Below, piece by piece: positions 1 to 4,555 of a stretch of 9,914 nucleotides of DNA. Each line of letters begins with the position of its first letter. The first letter of the stretch is position 1. Source of the stretch: Halococcaceae archaeon. Its GTDB lineage: Archaea > Halobacteriota > Halobacteria > Halobacteriales > Halalkalicoccaceae. The position numbers and the translations under genes are program-made. The stretch is from positions 1 to 9,914 of the forward strand of contig SKWB01000020.1 in assembly GCA_007129135.1 (NCBI GenBank), given 5' to 3'. The notes beneath the pieces were generated by a model. It was not told where the DNA came from. It saw nothing but the letters and a program-made list of their open reading frames with translations, and made no database searches.

Positions 1-298
1 GCCCGCGTGCGTTCGGGTTCTCCTCGTCCATCGGGTTGTAGACCTTCGTCGCGACGACCGGCCAGTCGCGGTCGTAGCCCGAGAGCGCCTCGCCGAGGAT
101 CCGTTCGGACTCGCCGCGCGAGTACATGTTCGCGGTGTCGAAGAAGTTGATCCCGAGGTCGATCGCTCGCTCGACGAGTTCTTTCCCCTCCTCGTCCTCT
201 AACACCCACTCGCGCCAGTCCTTCGAGCCGAAGCTCATGCAGCCGAGACAGATCCGGCTCACGTTCAGTCCCGTCGATCCGAGGGTGGTGTACTCCAT
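1..298 (-). CDS. Aldo/keto reductase, N-terminal part (runs off the left edge)
   Basis: The first 99 residues of an NAD(P)H-dependent aldo/keto reductase, a soluble TIM-barrel oxidoreductase that reduces carbonyls to alcohols. The protein opens MEYTTLGSTGLNVSRICLG, the usual opening of the family. Three members of the catalytic tetrad are visible at the expected spacing: Asp54 in NFFDTAN, Tyr59 in MYSRGESE and Lys85 in VVATKVYNP. The fourth, a histidine, lies beyond the edge. The ATG at 298-296 directly precedes the conserved beta strand. A TATA-like element sits about 25 bases upstream, so the transcript is probably leaderless. The physiological substrate cannot be told from this fragment. 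The family call is secure. Confidence 0.95.
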   Translation of the reverse strand, partial: MEYTTLGSTGLNVSRICLGCMSFGSKDWREWVLEDEEGKELVERAIDLGINFFDTANMYSRGESERILGEALSGYDRDWPVVATKVYNPMDEENPNARG

Positions 299-318
299 GT
301 CCCGTGTGTGCGGGCGGT

Positions 319-534
319 TCACAAAAGCGTACCCGAGGCGGCAGAAGGAGGTCTCGACTGCAGGAACCAGTCGGTTCGGATGGACTCCCTGACCGTGACC
401 CCGACGACCCAGGTTCCGACGATCAGCGAGAAGATCGCGATCAGAAAGGTCGTGTCCCCCCCGATGAGGACGTATGCACCGACGCCAGCGAGTGTAATCC
501 GAACGCCCGCGAGCGCGAGTATCGTCTCGTCCAT
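319..534 (-). CDS. Small two-helix membrane protein, 71 aa, unknown function
   Basis: I do not recognise this protein. It begins MDETILALAGVRITL and has two predicted membrane segments: a short one near residues 5-24 and a strongly hydrophobic one near 29-46 (FLIAIFSLIVGTWVVGV). A polar, Ser/Arg-containing tail of about 20 residues follows. The open frame continues far upstream, but that part is Arg-rich antisense of the EamA gene, so I chose the internal ATG at 534-532 where membrane-protein composition begins. A palindrome covers this start and a weak TATA-like CTATGA lies at 557-562. The gene is 62 bases downstream of the EamA gene on the same strand, so it could be read from either promoter. 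The start is inferred. Existence as a gene is likely. Confidence 0.7.
   Translation of the reverse strand: MDETILALAGVRITLAGVGAYVLIGGDTTFLIAIFSLIVGTWVVGVTVRESIRTDWFLQSRPPSAASGTLL
320..328 (-). promoter_or_regulatory. Probable TATA element for the aldo/keto reductase gene
   Basis: Read on the minus strand this is GCTTTTGTG, centred about 26 bases before the reductase ATG, the spacing expected of a leaderless haloarchaeal promoter. It overlaps the stop codon of the upstream 71-aa gene, so the reductase is probably transcribed on its own as well as by any read-through. Position and composition are the only evidence. Confidence 0.45.
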
Positions 535-550
535 CCGAACGGGTTCGGAT
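533..550. promoter_or_regulatory. Perfect 8-bp inverted repeat over the start of the 71-aa gene; candidate operator
   Basis: ATCCGAAC and GTTCGGAT are exact reverse complements separated by two G's. On the minus strand the palindrome runs from about 16 bases upstream to the second base of the ATG at 534. A bound repressor there would block a leaderless start site. The same 8-mer also occurs at 374-381 and 497-504 inside the gene. Operator function is inference. The gene-proximal arm also encodes the first codons. Confidence 0.4.
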
Positions 551-596
551 CGTCGATCATAGCTCTTGAGGGTAGCGGGTGGCTCGAGCGATCGGC

Positions 597-1493
597 TCAC
601 CCGGAGACGGAGACGACGATCGCCCCCGCGACCACCACGCTCGCGGCGACCGCGAGGTCCCAGGTCACGCGTTCGAGCCCGCGCGGGAGGAAGGCGTAGG
701 AGAGGACCAGCACGGCGAGCGGCGAGACCTGGATGATCGGGACGACGACGACCACCGGTGCGATCTCCAGCGCGAGGAAGTAGGCCCCGAGTGCGAGCGT
801 GCTCGCGACACCCGCGGCGACGTACCACCGGAGGCTCGGGCCGAGTACGTCGGAATCGGGTAGCGAGCGGGTGAGCGAGAGCGCGAGGAGGAAGCCGAGG
901 GAGGCGGCCGTTACCTTGATAGCGAAGCCGGGGAGGACGGGCGTCCCGTCGGCGAGCCCCCAGGAGATGAACACCGGTTCGATCGCGAAGAAGACCGCCG
1001 CCCCGAGCGGAATCGCGAGCGAGAGACCGACCTCCCTGAGCGGGAGGTCCTCCTCCTCGTTCGCCGTCTCCCAGGAGATGTAGGCGACGCCCGCGACGAT
1101 CAGGACGATCCCGAGGGCGTGGACGAGGGTGAGCGACTCGCCGAGGAAGAGCACGGCGAGCACGGTCGAGAAGAGCGCGGTCGAGGCGACGACCGGTGCC
1201 GATCGGCTCGCCCCGATCGTCTCGACGGCCTTGAACTGACAGAGCCGCCCGAACAGCGAGCCGGCGAGACCCGCGCCGACGAACGCGGCGACGGCCCCGA
1301 GACTCGTCACCTCCGCCGGTGAGGAGAAAAAGAGCGCGAGCGGGACGACGATGACGACGTTACAGACGAGCGCGACGGTCACGGCGTCGAGGGTCGATCC
1401 ATCGGTGGTGGCGAGCCTGACGAAGACGTACTGGGCGGCCCAGGCGAGCGCCGCGACGAGCGCGAGTCCGGCACCGAGGAGGGCGTCGACCAT
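597..1493 (-). CDS. EamA/DMT-superfamily transporter
   Basis: A 298-residue integral membrane protein of the drug/metabolite transporter superfamily, whose members move small metabolites or drugs across the cytoplasmic membrane. About ten hydrophobic helices are visible as two five-helix EamA repeats (roughly residues 3-140 and 155-297). The first repeat ends with the typical pattern VLAVLFLGESLTLVHALGIV followed by a last helix. An acidic cytoplasmic linker, NEEEDLPL, lies near 145-152 between the repeats. Length fits the family's usual 280-310. The ATG at 1493-1491 sits directly before the first helix and 3 bases after the stop of the CopD-like gene, so the two are almost certainly cotranscribed. 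Substrate cannot be inferred. Some EamA members export amino acids, others nucleotide sugars or drugs. Confidence 0.92.
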   Translation of the reverse strand: MVDALLGAGLALVAALAWAAQYVFVRLATTDGSTLDAVTVALVCNVVIVVPLALFFSSPAEVTSLGAVAAFVGAGLAGSLFGRLCQFKAVETIGASRSAPVVASTALFSTVLAVLFLGESLTLVHALGIVLIVAGVAYISWETANEEEDLPLREVGLSLAIPLGAAVFFAIEPVFISWGLADGTPVLPGFAIKVTAASLGFLLALSLTRSLPDSDVLGPSLRWYVAAGVASTLALGAYFLALEIAPVVVVVPIIQVSPLAVLVLSYAFLPRGLERVTWDLAVAASVVVAGAIVVSVSG

Positions 1494-1496
1494 CGC

Positions 1497-1952
1497 TCAG
1501 AACGCGAGCGGGCTGGTGATGAGCGCGGCGTCGACGAACAAGAGGACGCCGACGACCGATGCCGCGAGGAAGAAGGGCCAGGCTCGCGCGGCGGGCTCTC
1601 TGACCTTTCGCTCCTCGAGGCCACGGGCGAGTTTACCGGAGCCGACCTCGACGAGCGCCGCGAGGACGAACCAGAGGACGACCATCGCGAGGACGAGGTG
1701 ACCGCGGGTCGACCCGAAGAGCGTCTCCGCGGTGTAGCCCGTCCCCGCGAGGTGGCCACCGGTCAGGAGCAGGACGAGCACGCTCGTCCGCGAGACGGTC
1801 TTCAGCCGCGAGACGACCGATTCGAGCGGGGCGGCGTTGAACTCTCCCCTCCGGGCGAACGGGAGGATACCGATCGTGACGAAGAGCACGCTTCCGACCC
1901 AGAGGGCGGCGAAGAGCAGGTGGAGCGCGTTCATCGCGGTGTCGACTGCCAT
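1497..1952 (-). CDS. CopD-like four-helix membrane protein
   Basis: A 151-residue protein with four predicted helices, near residues 7-30, 54-74, 84-104 and 126-148. The first helix, MNALHLLFAALWVGSVLF, matches the characteristic 'H-x-x-x-x-x-x-W-x-G-x' start of CopD-type membrane domains, which are linked to copper handling or haem-protein-like membrane redox proteins. His11, His67 and His85 lie in or beside membrane segments and could bind a metal or haem; this is inference. The ATG at 1952-1950 gives a start right before the first helix. It follows the 88-aa gene by 24 bases and precedes EamA by 3, so it sits mid-operon. No periplasmic CopC-like partner is present in the window, so a copper role is unproven. 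Confidence 0.75.
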   Translation of the reverse strand: MAVDTAMNALHLLFAALWVGSVLFVTIGILPFARRGEFNAAPLESVVSRLKTVSRTSVLVLLLTGGHLAGTGYTAETLFGSTRGHLVLAMVVLWFVLAALVEVGSGKLARGLEERKVREPAARAWPFFLAASVVGVLLFVDAALITSPLAF

Positions 1953-1976
1953 ACCCGCACGTTCGACGGGGCCGTA

Positions 1977-2243
1977 TCAGCCCTTGCGGTTTCGCTCCGA
2001 TCGTTCGGGGTCGCTCACCCGGGAGTCGACCGAGGCGAGCAGGATCAGGTAGAAGACGAGCGCGCCGCCCGCGAGCGCGTAGAACGCGGTCTCCGGATAG
2101 CTCCGCCTCGCGAACAGCCAGGCGAGCAGCGCGGTCCAGGCGACGACGACGAGGCCGTTCCTCGCCAGCGCTGCCGGCGATCGATCGATCCGGAGGCCCG
2201 AGTCCTCGACACCGCGCTCGCGGCCGCCCGCCGAACGGTCCAT
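1977..2243 (-). CDS. Two-helix membrane protein, 88 aa, unknown function
   Basis: Not recognised. A charged N-terminal stretch of about 30 residues (MDRSAGGRERGVEDSGLRID) is followed by two hydrophobic helices near residues 31-46 (LVVVAWTALLAWLF) and 52-70 (TAFYALAGGALVFYLILL). The tail is short and basic/acidic, ending ERSERNRKG. The first helix carries two Trp. The ATG at 2243-2241 is supported by a TATA-like TTTAGA at -29 to -24, so this is probably the first, leaderless gene of the operon that continues into the CopD-like and EamA genes. An association with those transporters is suggested only by position. Confidence 0.75.
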   Translation of the reverse strand: MDRSAGGRERGVEDSGLRIDRSPAALARNGLVVVAWTALLAWLFARRSYPETAFYALAGGALVFYLILLASVDSRVSDPERSERNRKG

Positions 2244-2266
2244 GTGACCTTTCGCCGCGGCAGGGA

Positions 2267-2275
2267 TCTAAACCC
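2267..2275 (-). promoter_or_regulatory. TATA region for the 88-aa/CopD-like/EamA operon
   Basis: On the minus strand this reads GGGTTTAGA, with TTTAGA at -29 to -24 relative to the ATG at 2243. That is the position of the TATA box in leaderless haloarchaeal promoters. The same GGGTTTAG core appears on the other strand in the divergent promoter at 2329-2336. Confidence 0.6.
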
Positions 2276-2328
2276 GACGGTCGCGCTCGGGTCAGGAGGA
2301 GCCGTTCTCCCTCCCGGGTCCGGCCGCT

Positions 2329-2337
2329 GGGTTTAGG
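2329..2337 (+). promoter_or_regulatory. TATA region for the 122-aa gene
   Basis: GGGTTTAGG places TTTAGG at -30 to -25 relative to the ATG at 2362, matching leaderless promoter geometry. It mirrors the minus-strand promoter at 2267-2275. Together they make the 118-base gap 2244-2361 a divergent promoter region. Confidence 0.6.
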
Positions 2338-2361
2338 TCGAACGGGCGATAAGACGGCTCG

Positions 2362-2730
2362 ATGAGCGGCGACGCACCGTTCGACGTTCCGGACCGCCCC
2401 GAGCGTCGCCTCGACGACGGCAGCGTCGAGTACGCCGGCAAGGTGGTCTACCGGCTCGAACCCGGTTCGGAGGGGCCCGTCGAGCGGTGGGTCACGGAGG
2501 TCCTCGCCGCCGACCGCTACACCGCGGGGGACTGGTTCGACCTCCCCCTGCCCGTCTACCTCGTCTGCGATCACGAGGTCGGCAGCCTCTTCCGCGTCGT
2601 CGTCTCCTCGGGGCACGTCGAACTCCAGTTGCTCCCCGAGACCGACGAACGTGCCCTCTCGGCGTTCTTCGACCGTCTCCGGGCCGAGAGCGACGAGATC
2701 GAGTGGTCCGTCCGCTGTGAGGTCGACTAG
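2362..2730 (+). CDS. Unknown soluble haloarchaeal protein, 122 aa
   Basis: I do not recognise a named family. The protein is acidic and soluble, with no membrane segment or signal peptide. It looks like a compact alpha/beta fold: a strand-rich middle (VEYAGKVVYRL at 25-35, PVYLVCDHEVGSLFRVVVSS at about 63-82, VELQLLP after that) and a predicted helix, ALSAFFDRLRAESDE, near the C terminus. There is one Cys in YLVCDHEVG and one near the end (RCEVD). The start is supported by the promoter 25-30 bases upstream and by codon composition. The gene ends by sharing bases with the stop of the convergent 69-aa gene. Function unknown. The coding call is strong. Confidence 0.85.
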   Translation: MSGDAPFDVPDRPERRLDDGSVEYAGKVVYRLEPGSEGPVERWVTEVLAADRYTAGDWFDLPLPVYLVCDHEVGSLFRVVVSSGHVELQLLPETDERALSAFFDRLRAESDEIEWSVRCEVD

Positions 2731-2936
2731 AGCCCGCGACGTGGGTCGTCGGAGGTCCCGAGGAGGACCCGATAGAGGAGGTAGCCGAGGAGGAGCGCGA
2801 ACAGCAACAGCCCCATCGTCTCCACGAAGCGGTAGGTGGCGTACAGGAGGCGGGTCACCCAGCGCATGGCGACGAACCCGCCGAAGATCAGGACGGCGAA
2901 GGCGAGTCCGCCGAGCGCCGCACCGGCTCTGTCCAT
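2727..2936 (-). CDS. Two-helix membrane protein, 69 aa, unknown function
   Basis: Not recognised. Two hydrophobic segments, near residues 6-23 (AALGGLAFAVLIFGGFVAM) and 40-59 (METMGLL-type region: GLLLFALLLGYLLYRVLLG), are joined by an aromatic/basic linker RWVTRLLYATYRFVE. The tail is short and charged (TSDDPRRGL). The ATG at 2936-2934 is preceded at -30 to -25 by ATATAG. Its stop codon (complement of CTA at 2727-2729) interlocks with the TAG of the plus-strand 122-aa gene in a CTAG tetranucleotide, so the two converge with a 4-base overlap and no room for separate terminators. Confidence 0.75.
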   Translation of the reverse strand: MDRAGAALGGLAFAVLIFGGFVAMRWVTRLLYATYRFVETMGLLLFALLLGYLLYRVLLGTSDDPRRGL

Positions 2937-2960
2937 GGTGAAGGTGGAGCCCCCGGCTAC

Positions 2961-2966
2961 CTATAT
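2961..2966 (-). promoter_or_regulatory. TATA box for the 69-aa gene
   Basis: The minus strand reads ATATAG at -30 to -25 from the ATG at 2936, in an otherwise GC-rich surround. It abuts the TGA (2968-2966) of the upstream 73-aa gene, so the 69-aa gene appears to have its own promoter although the two genes are in line. Confidence 0.6.
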
Positions 2967-3187
2967 CACTCGCCGTCGGGTTCGATCGGCCGGAGCCCGG
3001 TGACCGAGAGCAGCGCGAGCGTGAACAGCAGACAGACGAGCGCGAGCGCCGTGAGTCCGAAGGGCAGCGAGAGCAGCATCGACGTCCGGTCGCCGATCAC
3101 GAGCCGTGTCGTCCCGCGGACGACGAACGTCACGAGGATCAGTCCGAACGCGAGCAGCCCCAACCGAACGTAGGTCGACTGGCGCAT
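2966..3187 (-). CDS. Two-helix membrane protein, 73 aa, unknown function
   Basis: Not recognised. Two hydrophobic helices, near residues 8-24 (RLGLLAFGLILVTFVV) and 43-64 (FGLTALALVCLLFTLALLSV), are separated by a polar loop RGTTRLVIGDRTSM. The C terminus is short and acidic (PIEPDGE). I chose ATG 3187-3185 (MRQSTYVRLG). An in-frame GTG at 3205-3203 would add MVRRGR, and I cannot exclude it. The gene is divergent from the 197-aa gene, with about 70 bases between them. It resembles the 69-aa neighbour in size and layout, but I see no clear sequence identity that would make them paralogues. Confidence 0.72.
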   Translation of the reverse strand: MRQSTYVRLGLLAFGLILVTFVVRGTTRLVIGDRTSMLLSLPFGLTALALVCLLFTLALLSVTGLRPIEPDGE

Positions 3188-3229
3188 ACGCCCCCTTCTC
3201 ACCACCCCGGCGAGTCGCTTTCGGTCGGC

Positions 3230-3235
3230 TTTTGC
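3230..3235 (+). promoter_or_regulatory. Possible TATA-like element for the 197-aa gene
   Basis: TTTTGC at -28 to -23 from the GTG at 3258 is the only A/T-rich patch at the right distance in the 70-base divergent gap. The match to a TATA box is weak. Confidence 0.35.
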
Positions 3236-3257
3236 CGTCCACTCCCTAACTCAGGCC

Positions 3258-3851
3258 GTGCGACCGACGAGCGACGGGCGGTTTCGGGTGCTGGCGAACC
3301 CACACGGCGACGGACCGATCCTCGTGGACGTCGAGACGACGGAGCCGACCGCCGTCGAGCCGACGGCCCTCGCGAGCGACCTCCTCCCGGGCTACCTGGT
3401 GGACGGGACGCTCGCGTGGGACGACGGCCGCGCGGAGCTGACCGAGAGAGCGGTGAGAGAACGGAGCCTGATCGAGTTCGTCGACGGCGCGGAGCCGCTG
3501 TTCGAGGTCGCGCGCGACCTCTGCGAGGAGGCCCGGCGGACGGGCACCGCGATCGCCTCGCGGACGACCTACAGCACCGATGGGGAGGCAAACGGCGCGC
3601 TCTACGCCTTCGCCGACGGCGGCGCGCGGGACGTCTTCGACGAACTCGCGACGGGGGCGCTGCCGATCGAACCGCTGTTCGACCGCCTCGGTGACGGGAG
3701 GGAGCCACCGCACGAGGCGTTCGTCATCCGGTCGCCGGAGGTGGCGTTCGTGCTGGTCTACCTCGTCGCGCGCAAGGGGTCGACGCTCGCCGACACCGTC
3801 CGGGAGACCTACGACTGTCCGCGGCCGGCCGAGCCCGGGGACGGACCGTAA
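3258..3851 (+). CDS. Conserved-looking haloarchaeal protein, 197 aa, unknown function
   Basis: Soluble, acidic, with no membrane helix and no recognisable catalytic motif. It opens with a strand-rich segment (GRFRVLANPHGDGPILVDVE, residues 8-27). A PGYLVDGTLAWDDGRAEL block (44-61) looks like a small beta domain. An alpha-helical stretch (AEPLFEVARDLCEEARRTG) follows, then TTYSTDGEANGALYAFADG (103-121) and a C-terminal region with EVAFVLVYLVARKG. The layout reminds me of a haloarchaea-specific domain of unknown function (possibly DUF6663), but that is from memory and unverified. It starts with GTG at 3258. The bcp-type peroxiredoxin begins 31 bases after its stop, so the two may be cotranscribed, although the peroxiredoxin has a plausible promoter of its own. 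Confidence 0.85.
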   Translation: MRPTSDGRFRVLANPHGDGPILVDVETTEPTAVEPTALASDLLPGYLVDGTLAWDDGRAELTERAVRERSLIEFVDGAEPLFEVARDLCEEARRTGTAIASRTTYSTDGEANGALYAFADGGARDVFDELATGALPIEPLFDRLGDGREPPHEAFVIRSPEVAFVLVYLVARKGSTLADTVRETYDCPRPAEPGDGP

Positions 3852-3854
3852 CGG

Positions 3855-3860
3855 TTTGGA
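3855..3860 (+). promoter_or_regulatory. Possible TATA-like element for the peroxiredoxin gene
   Basis: TTTGGA at -28 to -23 from the ATG at 3883, inside the 31-base gap after the 197-aa gene. Spacing is right for a leaderless transcript. Sequence match is weak. Confidence 0.35.
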
Positions 3861-3882
3861 CCCCCGGGCGGCGAGCGTAGGT

Positions 3883-4350
3883 ATGCTCACCGTTGGCGAC
3901 GCTGCCCCGGAGTTCGAACTCGAAGATCACCGCGGAGAGACGGCCGCTCTGCGCGAGCGGGACGGCCCAGTCGTCGTCTACTTCTACCCCCGGGCGGACA
4001 CCCCGGGCTGTACGACCGAGGCCTGCGGCTTCAGGGACCGCCACGACGAGTTCGCGGACCGCGGGGTCGAGGTCCTCGGGATCAGCGACGACCCCGTCTC
4101 CGACCTCGCGGCGTTCGCGGCGGAGTACGACCTCCCGTTCCGCCTGCTCAGCGATCCCGACGGCGAGGTCGCGAACGCCTACGACTCCTACGGAGAGAAG
4201 AAGATGTTCGGCAGGGTCTTCGACGGCACGTTCAGGAACACCTACGTGGTCGACGAGGGCAGGGTCGTCGCCGCCTACGAGGGTGTCTCGCCGGAGGGTC
4301 ACGCCGAGGAGATCCTCACCGACCTCGACGCGATGGACTCCGCGGAGTGA
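3883..4350 (+). CDS. bcp: Bcp/PrxQ-type peroxiredoxin
   Basis: A 155-residue cytoplasmic thiol peroxidase of the AhpC/TSA superfamily that reduces hydrogen peroxide and organic hydroperoxides using thioredoxin-like donors. Diagnostic features are the N-terminal VGDAAPEFELEDHRGE, VVYFYPRADTPGCTTEACGF, and the late FRNTYVVDEGRVV block. Cys43 in TPGC is the peroxidatic cysteine. Cys48 gives the CxxxxC spacing typical of Bcp enzymes that form an intramolecular disulphide. The conserved Thr40 and Pro41 of the active site are present. Length matches Bcp (about 150-160). I chose the ATG at 3883 because MLTVGDAAPEF is the normal start; the longer open frame upstream is out-of-frame shadow of the 197-aa gene. 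No thioredoxin gene lies nearby. Confidence 0.96.
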   Translation: MLTVGDAAPEFELEDHRGETAALRERDGPVVVYFYPRADTPGCTTEACGFRDRHDEFADRGVEVLGISDDPVSDLAAFAAEYDLPFRLLSDPDGEVANAYDSYGEKKMFGRVFDGTFRNTYVVDEGRVVAAYEGVSPEGHAEEILTDLDAMDSAE

Positions 4351-4390
4351 TCCCGACCCGTGGATGGCCGCCGAGGCGCACTCCAGCCCG

Positions 4391-4402
4391 CGAAATATAT
4401 AG
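4391..4402 (+). promoter_or_regulatory. Strong TATA-like element with purine-rich upstream BRE, target unclear
   Basis: CGAAATATATAG is the best archaeal promoter match in the window: A/T run preceded by purines resembling a BRE. Transcription on the plus strand would begin near 4420, some 135 bases before the MgtC-like ATG, giving either a long leader or a separate RNA. TATATA is symmetric, so the opposite direction (antisense to the peroxiredoxin 3' end) is possible too. Confidence 0.4.
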
Positions 4403-4520
4403 TGTAAATAGTCAGTTCCTCGCCGGTAATCAGACACGAACGACGAGGAAACCCCGGCTCGGAGTACGACCGACCGAACCGCTCTATTCCTCTCTTGATT
4501 CGATTCGCTGCAGGCGTAAC

Positions 4521-4543
4521 GTATAGATACATAGCGGTATGTA
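4521..4543 (+). promoter_or_regulatory. Proximal promoter with palindromic candidate operator for the MgtC-like gene
   Basis: GTATAGATAC (4521-4530) covers -35 to -26 from the ATG at 4556 and supplies a TATA box. Overlapping it is a perfect inverted repeat, TACATA (4528-4533), GCGG spacer, TATGTA (4538-4543), placed between the TATA box and the start codon. This arrangement suits a dimeric repressor that blocks initiation of a leaderless transcript. Sequence and spacing are direct observations. The regulator and ligand are unknown. Confidence 0.5.
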
Positions 4544-4555
4544 CTCTCAATAGCG

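Larger units (their letters stand above)
4351..4555. other. 205-base AT-rich intergenic region, peroxiredoxin to MgtC-like gene
   Basis: The longest gene-free stretch here. No convincing protein frame: a minus-strand frame across it needs a TTG start and antisense overlap with the peroxiredoxin. It contains a strong TATA-like run at 4393-4401, a 7-base inverted repeat (4416-4422 with 4444-4450) and the proximal promoter/operator of the downstream gene at 4521-4543. No poly-T terminator after the peroxiredoxin stop is evident. It could hold a non-coding RNA or a long leader. Confidence 0.6.

Noticed and set aside
2727..3187. The 69-aa and 73-aa membrane proteins as a tandem duplication
   Set aside because: Size and two-helix layout are alike, but loops and tails differ and no shared DNA stretch is seen.
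4416..4450. 7-base inverted repeat TTCCTCG/CGAGGAA as a terminator or RNA hairpin
   Set aside because: The arms are short with a 21-base loop, there is no following T run, and it does not extend on either side. Chance is a sufficient explanation.
4299..4550. An 83-codon minus-strand frame over the gap before the MgtC-like gene
   Set aside because: Needs a TTG start, overlaps the peroxiredoxin 3' end in antisense, and has no recognisable feature.
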